From Pseudomonadota bacterium (lineage in GTDB: Bacteria > Desulfobacterota > Desulfobacteria > Desulfobacterales > Desulfobacteraceae), in the NCBI GenBank assembly GCA_018812385.1, contig JAHJDU010000095.1, forward strand, positions 1-18,310: DNA of 18,310 nucleotides. Reading direction: 5' to 3'. Below, one piece after another: positions 6,279 through 12,838 of the stretch; the stretch's first letter is position 1, and every line of letters begins with the position of its first letter. The translations under genes and the position numbers were made by a program. A model generated the notes under the pieces. It had not been told where the DNA came from, did no database searches, and saw only the letters and a list, made by a program, of their open reading frames with translations.

Positions 6279-7247
6279 ATGACTTCTAAACTTTCGCGCA
6301 GGGCCTTTTTAAAGGGCTCTATTACAGCTGCAGGATCTGTGGTCGCGGCCACAGGTATTGCCCGGGCAGCTAAATCCATAACCCAGGAAAAAAAAGAGCC
6401 GCTGGCGACCTTGCTTGACATCAGCAAATGCATTGGGTGTGAAGAGTGTGTCTTTGCATGCCAGGAAGCAAATGCCGATAAGTATCCCGAGCCGAAAAAA
6501 CCATTTCCAAAAATGTATCCCACCAGCAAAGTGCCGGTTGAGGACTGGTCAGATAAAAGAGATGTGACAGATCGCCTGACTCCCTATAACTGGCTTTTTA
6601 TCCAGCACGCATCAGCCACGGTCAATGGAGAGCAAATTGATCTGACCATTCCCAGGCGATGTATGCATTGTGATAATCCCCCCTGTGTTAAACTTTGTCC
6701 CTGGGGATCGGCAAAACAGGAGGAAAATGGCCTTTCCAGGATTGATGCAGATCTATGCCTTGGCGGTTCCAAATGTAAAACCGTCTGTCCATGGAAGATT
6801 CCCGAGCGACAGACCGGTACTGGCCTCTACCTTAATCTCCTGCCAGCCTTTGCCGGAAATGGTGTCATGTATAAATGTGACCGGTGTTACAACCGGCTTG
6901 AAAAAGGGGAAGTACCTGCCTGTATAGAAGCCTGTCCTGAAGATGTTCAAACCATAGGTCCGAGAAGTGAAATTCTGAAAAAGGCCCATGCCCTGGCCAA
7001 GGAGATGAACGGCTATATTTATGGTGAAAACGAAAATGGTGGAACAAATACCATTTATGTCTCTCCTGTTCCCTTTGAAGAACTGAACAAGTCCATTGAA
7101 AAGGGAAAAGGAAAGCCCCATTTAAATAAAGTCAAGAACATGATGGCAGATGGAACCAATCTTGCGAAAGCCATGATATTAGCCCCCCTTGCAGGTGTAG
7201 CTGCTGCATTTGGCAAGTTTTACCTGAGCTCAAAGGAGGACAAATAA
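6279..7247 (+). CDS. Tat-exported HybA-like ferredoxin with four cluster sites, one lacking a cysteine
   Basis: The 322-residue protein has a twin-arginine signal (SRRAFLKG, residues 6-13) and a hydrophobic C-terminal helix (about 297-315). It thus resembles HybA-type periplasmic electron-transfer subunits anchored at the membrane. Its cysteines fall in four groups: 51/54/57/61, 128/131/136/140, 160/166/170 and 200/203/215/219. By the usual pairing in this family these make four clusters, but the third group reads C-L-G-G-S-K-C where CxxCxxC is normal; Gly163 replaces a ligand, so that cluster should be [3Fe-4S] or unusually ligated. It normally partners a catalytic molybdenum or nickel subunit; none is nearby. 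It is preceded by an AGAGGA site and its stop overlaps the next start (TAATG). It probably relays electrons between the adjacent membrane protein and a periplasmic enzyme encoded elsewhere, or the octaheme cytochrome. Confidence 0.88.
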   Translation: MTSKLSRRAFLKGSITAAGSVVAATGIARAAKSITQEKKEPLATLLDISKCIGCEECVFACQEANADKYPEPKKPFPKMYPTSKVPVEDWSDKRDVTDRLTPYNWLFIQHASATVNGEQIDLTIPRRCMHCDNPPCVKLCPWGSAKQEENGLSRIDADLCLGGSKCKTVCPWKIPERQTGTGLYLNLLPAFAGNGVMYKCDRCYNRLEKGEVPACIEACPEDVQTIGPRSEILKKAHALAKEMNGYIYGENENGGTNTIYVSPVPFEELNKSIEKGKGKPHLNKVKNMMADGTNLAKAMILAPLAGVAAAFGKFYLSSKEDK

Positions 7248-7693
7248 TGAAGACCACAAAGAAAACAAGACAATATATTTATGGGATTACCCTGTTTTTT
7301 ATAACATTGTCCGGGTTTGCCCAGATGCCGATTTTCAAGCGGTATTATATTGCCGATATCCCGGGGTTCGGGTGGCTGGCCCAGTTTTATGTGACACATA
7401 TTATCCACTACGTTGCGGCCATTGTGCTGATAGCACTTGTCATATATATCCTTTTTGATTTTATTTTCAGGGGGGCAAGATTGAATAGTGTTACCGGACC
7501 CGGCTATTTTAAAATTGCGATACTTGCAGGATTGATTGTTACTGGTGTCTTAATGGTTGTAAAGAACCTTTCCAATATTTATTTTGGCCACACAGCAGTT
7601 ATTGTTCTGGATCTTACCCATTTAAGCCTTTGCATGATCTTGTTATTTGTGACCTTTTATAGCCTGATCCGGAAAAAGAGGTGGGTGATTTAA
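7247..7693 (+). CDS. Small four-helix membrane protein, probable b-type cytochrome subunit
   Basis: The 148-residue protein has hydrophobic helices at about 12-29, 46-72, 86-106 and 116-141. Histidines lie in or beside the second helix (H51, H54) and at the fourth (H115, H125), a possible arrangement for one b heme across two helices. It lacks the N-terminal histidine of the larger cytochrome b561-type subunits and is shorter. Its start overlaps the FeS gene stop by one base in TAATG, with AAAGGAGG in front, which indicates tight coupling, so the two proteins probably form a complex that exchanges electrons with quinone. I infer the cytochrome role from histidines and partner. A heme-free membrane anchor is also possible. 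Confidence 0.65.
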   Translation: MKTTKKTRQYIYGITLFFITLSGFAQMPIFKRYYIADIPGFGWLAQFYVTHIIHYVAAIVLIALVIYILFDFIFRGARLNSVTGPGYFKIAILAGLIVTGVLMVVKNLSNIYFGHTAVIVLDLTHLSLCMILLFVTFYSLIRKKRWVI

Positions 7694-7703
7694 AATATTT
7701 TAA

Positions 7704-7772
7704 TAATAAAAGACCTTATCCCTTTTCACATGCAATGCCGGATGAAATGCCGGGTTTAAAGGTCTTTTATTA
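7704..7772. terminator. Bidirectional terminator between convergent genes
   Basis: Perfect 14-base arms TAATAAAAGACCTT (7704-7717) and AAGGTCTTTTATTA (7759-7772) close a 41-base loop, and the innermost bases add one more A-T pair. The A-rich and T-rich ends give a U tail in both directions. It lies 10 bases after the membrane-protein stop, and the right arm contains the stop codon of the CYTH gene. The loop holds a direct repeat ATGCCGG. Confidence 0.8.
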
Positions 7773-8234
7773 CCAGGTTGAATAGGGTGCTTTAATCAGG
7801 TTTGAATTAAAGTATCTTATGTCGTGGGTGACTTCTTTTCCAATCCAGTCAGGTTTTTCAAAGGGCTGATCAATTGAATCCAACTCTATTTCAGCAACAA
7901 CAAGTCCTTTGTTACTGCCTGAAAATAAATCAACAACCCATTCAAGACCTTTCAATGCAATTTGATATCTTGTTTTTTCAATCAAAGGTTTTTTACAGAA
8001 AAGCGAGAGCATTTCCATGGCATCCTGTTGCGGGACAGGATATTCATATTCTTTTCTGGATGCATTGCAGGTGATTCCTTTGACGGTAAGAAAACCCTTG
8101 TCCCCTGAAAGGCGAATCCTGACTACCTTATCTTTTTTGTTTACCATATATCCCTGGCAGATAAGGATGCCATGGGTCAGCAAAGATGATGGAAGGTATT
8201 TTAAAAGAAATTTTTTTTCTATTTCAATGGCCAT
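7770..8234 (-). CDS. CYTH-domain (triphosphate tunnel) phosphohydrolase-like protein
   Basis: The 154-residue protein covers a single CYTH domain, the usual length for stand-alone bacterial members. The signature ExExK is at the N terminus (E4, E6, K8). Further charged residues of the triphosphate tunnel are visible: R39 and R41 in VRIRL, K52, R60/E62/E64 in RKEYEY, K87/R89, D102, and E115/E117 in AEIEL. Members hydrolyse inorganic triphosphate or, in some cases, make cAMP. Compact bacterial forms with these motifs are mostly inorganic triphosphatases, so that role is favoured but not provable here. The ATG at 8232-8234 has an AAGGGA site. The gene lies 59 bases downstream of the transporter gene on the same strand and may share its transcript. 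Confidence 0.85.
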   Translation of the reverse strand: MAIEIEKKFLLKYLPSSLLTHGILICQGYMVNKKDKVVRIRLSGDKGFLTVKGITCNASRKEYEYPVPQQDAMEMLSLFCKKPLIEKTRYQIALKGLEWVVDLFSGSNKGLVVAEIELDSIDQPFEKPDWIGKEVTHDIRYFNSNLIKAPYSTW

Positions 8235-8293
8235 GATTTAATCCCTTATCAAAGATAAGCTAATTGGTTTTATGTCTTTTGGATAAAATTTAT

Positions 8294-9133
8294 TTATCCT
8301 TTTTTTTTACCCAGTGCAAGCCCAACACCTGAAAGTATGATGATGGAGGCAATAAAAAGTCTTGCAGAAAACGCCTCGGACAATAAAACTATACCACCAA
8401 TGGCGGCTATCATCGGCACGGTCAACTGAACAATGGCCGCCCTGGTGGAACTCAATCCTTTTAATGCTGCATACCAGATGACATACCCGGCTCCAGAGGC
8501 AAATGTCCCGGATATGACAGCCGCAAACACACCTCTTGACGTAATCAATACAGGCGAAGATATCAAAAAGCCTGCAATCAGAACAATGGGGATGGAATAA
8601 ATAAAGTTCATTGCAGTGGTTATTACAGGATCTTTGGCCTGTCTTCCCAAAAGAGAATAGATACCCCATGCTATACCTGCAATTGCCATTAAAACAGCAC
8701 CCAATGGCGAAGGCGCACTAAGGCCAGGAAATACCAGGTAAACTAGGCCTGCAATGGCCAGAAAAAGCCCTGTAAACTGGATGAAATTCATTCGTTCACC
8801 TGAGATCCATCCGGAAATAATCATGGTTGCCTGTACGGCCCCAAATAGAATCAGGGCACCTGTTCCAGTGCTTAAACTTATATATGCATAGGAAAAGAAC
8901 AGAGCATACATTGTCAGCATGACCGGCATCAACCATTGGTTTTTATAAGAAATGTGCTTTGTATCGCGTTTTGTAAACAGATAAATGATACCTAAGAATA
9001 CAGCTCCTGAACAAATTCTTATGGACGTAAAACTTGCTGCATCAATAAGTTCTCCTCCCAAAGCAAATCGGCACAAAATTGAATTGGCAGCAAAAGCAAC
9101 AAGGGAGAGAAAGGTAAACAATATGATCTTCAT
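8294..9133 (-). CDS. EamA/DMT-superfamily transporter, ten helices
   Basis: This 279-residue hydrophobic protein has the length and double-repeat layout of EamA-family (RhaT/YdcZ-like) drug/metabolite transporters: two five-helix halves at about 1-135 and 145-277, both rich in Gly, Ala, Ser and Ile. The first helix ends in NSILCRFAL, typical of the family, and the C terminus ends in a lysine-rich tail (GKKKG). Substrates in this family include amino acids and other small metabolites, and the sequence does not reveal which. An AAGGA site precedes the ATG. It is divergent from the mtnP leader across a 290-base intergenic region. Confidence 0.88.
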   Translation of the reverse strand: MKIILFTFLSLVAFAANSILCRFALGGELIDAASFTSIRICSGAVFLGIIYLFTKRDTKHISYKNQWLMPVMLTMYALFFSYAYISLSTGTGALILFGAVQATMIISGWISGERMNFIQFTGLFLAIAGLVYLVFPGLSAPSPLGAVLMAIAGIAWGIYSLLGRQAKDPVITTAMNFIYSIPIVLIAGFLISSPVLITSRGVFAAVISGTFASGAGYVIWYAALKGLSSTRAAIVQLTVPMIAAIGGIVLLSEAFSARLFIASIIILSGVGLALGKKKG

Positions 9134-9180
9134 TTGGTTCCTTATTGTAATAAAAAAGACTTTAATCTTTTGTCGTTTTG

Positions 9181-9217
9181 TTGATATAGTTCATTCATAA
9201 ATTAAATACCATATCAA
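9181..9217. promoter_or_regulatory. TTGATAT/ATATCAA inverted repeat in the divergent intergenic region
   Basis: Seven-base arms TTGATAT (9181-9187) and ATATCAA (9211-9217) are separated by 23 bases, between the transporter start (9133) and the hairpin-rich leader of mtnP. The arms could be half-sites of a repressor or be chance in AT-rich DNA. I see no convincing promoter pair for either gene. Confidence 0.25.
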
Positions 9218-9232
9218 ATTAACAGGAGAGAT

Positions 9233-9311
9233 GTTTTCGCCATTCTGGAAAACCCAACTTTCAAAGTTGGCAGGTTTGACCTCGACTACAAGGACTTAAG
9301 TCTGAAAGTTG
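9233..9311 (+). other. Hairpin cluster upstream of mtnP with mutually exclusive pairings
   Basis: Three inverted repeats follow one another. GTTTTC/GAAAAC spans 9233-9253. CCAACTTT/AAAGTTGG spans 9254-9270, extendable to a 12-pair hairpin by AAACC (9250-9254)/GGTTT (9273-9277) with a 3-base bulge. The palindrome GACTTAAGTC is at 9293-9302. In addition CAACTTTCA (9255-9263) can pair over nine bases with TGAAAGTTG (9303-9311), which excludes the middle hairpin. Switching between two folds is a property of riboswitches and attenuators, but I recognise no known class and see no U run after it. It may instead be a decayed mobile repeat. Confidence 0.4.
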
Positions 9312-9363
9312 TGTGGAAAATATATTTACCCTATTCTTGATAAGTTAATCCAATTATGTTAGG

Positions 9364-9377
9364 CGCTTTTAAAAGCG
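9364..9377. repeat. 14-base palindrome CGCTTTTAAAAGCG before mtnP
   Basis: This perfect 14-base palindrome lies 47 bases before the mtnP start codon. It could be an operator or an RNA hairpin in the leader. It has no U tail and so is not an obvious terminator. Confidence 0.4.
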
Positions 9378-9424
9378 GAAAATGCAAAGGTAAAAATTGT
9401 AAACAAAACTGACAGGAGAACAAA

Positions 9425-10183
9425 ATGTTGAAAATTGGCATTATCGGTGGATCAGGGCTGGATGATCCTGATATTTTAAAAGATCCAAAACAACTTGACG
9501 TTACAACGGAATATGGAGACCCTTCTTCTCCCCTTTTGTCCGGAAAAATAAATGATGTAGAGATTGTTATTCTTGCCCGGCATGGCCGAAGACACCGGTA
9601 CAGCCCCACCCAGGTAAATAACCGTGCCAATATCAAAGCTTTTCAACAGGTAGGGGTTACCCATATCATTGCCACCACAGCCTGTGGCAGTTTAAAGCAT
9701 GAAATAGACAGGGGACACCTGGTCATTTTGGATCAATTCATTGATTTTACTCGATTTCGGAAAAATACCTTTGCAGATTCCTTTGAAAATGGCCTGGTTC
9801 ATCCAGTCATGGCTCATCCATTTGATGAAGGGTTAAGAAAAAAACTTTATGAAACAGCAAAAAAACTTGATTTGAACGTCCATGAAAAGGGGTGCGTCGT
9901 AACCATTGAAGGACCGAGGTTTTCAACCATTGCTGAGTCTAAAATGTTCAAAAGCTGGGGGGCTGACGTGATCAATATGTCAACTGCCCCGGAAGCCATG
10001 CTGGCAAATGAAGTTGCCATACCTTATGCTGCAGTTGCCATGTCAACGGATTATGACTGCTGGAATGAAAATGAAGCACCTGTTACCTGGGAAGAGATCC
10101 TGGCAGTCTTTGATCAGAATGCTCATAATGTAATAAAATTGATTGTAAATGTAATAGACGAATTAAAAGAAATAGATAGTTAG
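9425..10183 (+). CDS. mtnP: S-methyl-5'-thioadenosine phosphorylase
   Basis: The 252-residue enzyme splits methylthioadenosine with phosphate into adenine and methylthioribose-1-phosphate in the cytoplasm, part of methionine and purine salvage. Conserved elements of the MTAP/PNP family are present: GGSG (8-11), ARHGR (51-55), TTACGSL (84-90), TIEGPRFST (160-168), NMSTAPE (184-190) and STDYDCW (207-213). The DYD aspartates (D209, D211) in the last motif are the MTAP-type base-binding residues, whereas guanosine/inosine phosphorylases carry Asn there. This supports methylthioadenosine as substrate, although methylthioinosine phosphorylases of the same subgroup cannot be wholly excluded. Length matches the family. 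An AGGAGA site precedes the ATG. The apt gene starts 25 bases after the stop and uses the adenine released here. Confidence 0.92.
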   Translation: MLKIGIIGGSGLDDPDILKDPKQLDVTTEYGDPSSPLLSGKINDVEIVILARHGRRHRYSPTQVNNRANIKAFQQVGVTHIIATTACGSLKHEIDRGHLVILDQFIDFTRFRKNTFADSFENGLVHPVMAHPFDEGLRKKLYETAKKLDLNVHEKGCVVTIEGPRFSTIAESKMFKSWGADVINMSTAPEAMLANEVAIPYAAVAMSTDYDCWNENEAPVTWEEILAVFDQNAHNVIKLIVNVIDELKEIDS

Positions 10184-10208
10184 AAAATAAAATAAAAAGG
10201 AAAGAGGC

Positions 10209-10730
10209 ATGGATTTAAAAGCGACCATCAGAAGTATTCCGGACTGGCCCATAAAAGGGGTGATATTCAGAGATCTGACCACATTGATGCAAAACCCCCA
10301 GGCGTTCGAAGAATCATGTGATATCCTGTATGACCGATATAAAGACATGGATATTGACAAGATTGTGGGGATTGATGCCAGAGGCTTTGTTTTTGGCGCA
10401 GTCCTGGCTTATAAACTGGGTATCGGGTTTGTTCCTGTCAGAAAAAAAGGAAAGCTTCCCTGTAAAACTATTCAGGAAACCTATAGCCTGGAATATGGAG
10501 AAGATACACTTGAAATCCATGAAGATGCTGTTGAAAAGGGTGAAAAAGTTATCATTGTCGATGATCTGATTGCCACTGGCGGCACGGTTGGTGCCACGGT
10601 GAAGCTTGTAAAAAAGTTGGGGGCTGATATTATTGAATGCGCGTTTATCGTCGAGCTTCCCGATCTTAAAGGAAGAGATCAGATTCAGGACTGCAAGGTG
10701 TTTGCCATTACCCAATTTGAAGGCGAATAG
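10209..10730 (+). CDS. apt: Adenine phosphoribosyltransferase
   Basis: The 173-residue cytoplasmic enzyme joins adenine and PRPP to give AMP. The N-terminal IRSIPDWPIKGVIFRDLTT segment is typical of Apt. The family loop IDARGF is at 55-60, and the PRPP-binding motif IVDDLIATGGT is at 116-126. Length is standard. A purine-rich site (AAAGGAAAGAGG) lies just ahead of the ATG. Together with the upstream mtnP it completes the route methylthioadenosine to adenine to AMP, so the two genes are probably one transcript. Confidence 0.96.
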   Translation: MDLKATIRSIPDWPIKGVIFRDLTTLMQNPQAFEESCDILYDRYKDMDIDKIVGIDARGFVFGAVLAYKLGIGFVPVRKKGKLPCKTIQETYSLEYGEDTLEIHEDAVEKGEKVIIVDDLIATGGTVGATVKLVKKLGADIIECAFIVELPDLKGRDQIQDCKVFAITQFEGE

Positions 10731-10792
10731 GCATCAAATGCAGGCCAGGATCAATTGTATGAAATTTAAAACCTATTTTTTTCAAGGTTTGC

Positions 10793-12082
10793 ATGAATAT
10801 ATTTAAAAATAAAATCATGATGACCATTGTCCTTGCAGTCTGCGCAAGCATCATGCCCCAGCTGTTTTTCAAGAACGGGTTTTTACTTTCATATTTTTTA
10901 AAAATGGGATTAAAAAGTTCCGATGTATTAATCCTGCTTTCGCTGCCTTCGGTTATTCTGTTTTTCTTATCAGTTACATTTGCCTATTATGCAGACCGAT
11001 ACGGAAAGAAAAAAATTGGAATATCAGGAATTATTTTAACGATAGCTGGGTTTTCTTTCATTATATTGGCTGGATTCTTTGATACACAGACATCAATCAA
11101 ATTTATTGTCTCTGGAATTATCTTGTTCAGCATTGGATTATCTGCAATCTTGTCAGGTTGGTTTGCTCTTTTAAGCCCCTTGATTCCAGAAGCAATACGA
11201 GGATCTTTTTTCGGGACTATGCGGGTTTCCTGGCAGATCTTTGCCATTGGCTGTTCTTTTATCCTCACATTTATCCTGGAAAGGAGTGCATCCCTTGGAA
11301 CCTATCAGATTATTCTGACTTTTTTCACCTTCCTTCTCATTATCCAGATATTTCTCTATTCAAAAATTCCAGAAATAGAAAAAAGCGGACCAGAGAAAAA
11401 ATCCATACTGGAAATAGTTGCCGGTATACCAAAAGTACCCGGGTATATGCCATTTTGTGCATATTGTTTTTTACTTATGCTTGCCACAGGTCCCTGGCCA
11501 GTCACCATGGGATTGCTTGAAAAGAATGTATTGCATTTTTCCGATGACACCATTGTTCATATGGGAACCATGCTTTTTCTGGGAGCAATGGTGGGTTTTT
11601 ATACTGGTGGAAGACTGGTGGATAAATTCGGAACAAAAATGGTCTTCCTTGTGGTTCATTTTTCATACTTTCTGTTTTTATTTCTGGTTATATTAAGGGG
11701 TTTGGCTCCCGTTCACCAGGTGACCTATTTCAGTTTCCTCACCTTTGGTCTCGGGTTGATCCAGGCATCATCTTCCATTGCCCTTACATCTGAAATGGTG
11801 GCACTTGCACCTGCAAAAAATAAATCTGTTATCATTTCTGTTTGCATGTCCCTGCAATGGGGGGGAGCAGCAATTTCCGGCGTGATCAGCGGCAAGCTCA
11901 TTGAATATGGCATCTTAAGCGAAACCTGGTTCTTTAAGGGACTGACCTTGAGCAACTACGACACCTTGATCCTGTTCAGCTCTGTCATGGTTTTTGTCTT
12001 TATCGTCACCCTGGGTCTTATCCCATCTGTTGTAAAAACAAAAAAAGTCCAGTGGGTCCCCCACTCTTCAAAAACATTATAA
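10793..12082 (+). CDS. Major facilitator superfamily transporter
   Basis: This 429-residue protein has about twelve hydrophobic helices in two halves with a central cytoplasmic loop rich in Lys, Glu and Pro (around 195-206). A motif-A-like loop AYYADRYGKKKIG (about 64-76) follows helix 2, and a second related loop GGRLVDKFGTK follows the corresponding helix of the second half. These identify the MFS. The substrate is not evident. Placement 62 bases behind apt on the same strand allows co-transcription and would fit purine or nucleoside-related transport, but this is only a guess. The ATG has a short AAGG site. Confidence 0.85.
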   Translation: MNIFKNKIMMTIVLAVCASIMPQLFFKNGFLLSYFLKMGLKSSDVLILLSLPSVILFFLSVTFAYYADRYGKKKIGISGIILTIAGFSFIILAGFFDTQTSIKFIVSGIILFSIGLSAILSGWFALLSPLIPEAIRGSFFGTMRVSWQIFAIGCSFILTFILERSASLGTYQIILTFFTFLLIIQIFLYSKIPEIEKSGPEKKSILEIVAGIPKVPGYMPFCAYCFLLMLATGPWPVTMGLLEKNVLHFSDDTIVHMGTMLFLGAMVGFYTGGRLVDKFGTKMVFLVVHFSYFLFLFLVILRGLAPVHQVTYFSFLTFGLGLIQASSSIALTSEMVALAPAKNKSVIISVCMSLQWGGAAISGVISGKLIEYGILSETWFFKGLTLSNYDTLILFSSVMVFVFIVTLGLIPSVVKTKKVQWVPHSSKTL

Positions 12083-12200
12083 TTTTTCAGAATAATATAA
12101 GGTTGTTTTTGTCCCACTAATTTATTATAAGCTTTTATTCATGGAGCATTTAAAGTTTTTACTATTAATTTATTTTTTTTAAGCACAAGTCCTGATAATT

Positions 12201-12740
12201 ATGAATTTTAGAATTTATTATATCCTTATTGTATTCTTAATTGTTCTAAGCAGCGTATTTTTTGCAGGGATGTTCAATAAAGAACATATACTCAAGAACA
12301 TTAACTCCAAAACAATTTCATCTTTAACTCAGGAAATTCAAGATTTGAAAAGAAGTGTATCTTTGTATGAAAATAAAGAAATATATTTGAGATCAATTAT
12401 TAAATCCAAAAAAGAAAAACTGGATATAGTCACAAAAGCAAATGTAATACTGACCGCATATCATCCTTGGTCAAATGGGATCAACTCAGATGGTTATCCT
12501 CAAACAACAGCGACCATGACGATGCCCGTTGTTGGCAGGACATGTGCCATCAGTTCTGAACTTGTAAATAGAGGCTGGTTAGGGAAAAAGATATACATTG
12601 AGGGTGTAGGGGTATTCATGGCTGAAGATCGAATGAACATCAATTTAAACGGTTTAAGAATTGATTTGTGTATGGGTTCACTGGAAGAGGCTTTAAATTT
12701 TGGCAAAAAGAAAAATATTTTAGCCATTAATCTCAACTAA
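12201..12740 (+). CDS. Membrane-anchored 3D-domain (double-psi beta-barrel) protein
   Basis: The 179-residue protein has an N-terminal hydrophobic helix (about 5-24), a probable coiled coil (about 28-78) and a C-terminal 3D domain (about 82-178). The 3D domain is a small barrel related to the end of lytic transglycosylase MltA and to RlpA, usually acting on peptidoglycan. Recognisable blocks are TAYHPW, KKIYIEGVGVFMAED and LNGLRIDL. Two of the three name-giving aspartates are present (D143, D155); the first, usually in a VAVDP motif, appears to be replaced by serine in CAISS (about 115-119). It should sit on the outer face of the cytoplasmic membrane. The 118 bases before it are AT-rich without a recognisable element, and no strong ribosome site is visible. 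It has no obvious link to recC. Confidence 0.75.
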   Translation: MNFRIYYILIVFLIVLSSVFFAGMFNKEHILKNINSKTISSLTQEIQDLKRSVSLYENKEIYLRSIIKSKKEKLDIVTKANVILTAYHPWSNGINSDGYPQTTATMTMPVVGRTCAISSELVNRGWLGKKIYIEGVGVFMAEDRMNINLNGLRIDLCMGSLEEALNFGKKKNILAINLN

Positions 12741-12838
12741 CTTTTTTGGGAAATTCAAGCAGAAAATAAATGCTTTTGATTGAGGTTTCAGGGTCTGATA
12801 TGGTGCTTAAAAACCTGTAATCCCGGGGAACAAAATTT

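Noticed and set aside
6753..7121. 122-codon antisense frame under the FeS protein gene
   Set aside because: It is a mirror of a high-quality coding frame with four cysteine clusters. It has no ribosome site and no recognisable product.
8281..8308. Hairpin GGATAAA/TTTATCC followed by nine T on the plus strand, shaped like a terminator
   Set aside because: The T run is the lysine-coding end of the minus-strand transporter gene and the hairpin faces the wrong way for it. No plus-strand gene ends nearby. It might stop antisense read-through, but I would not call it.
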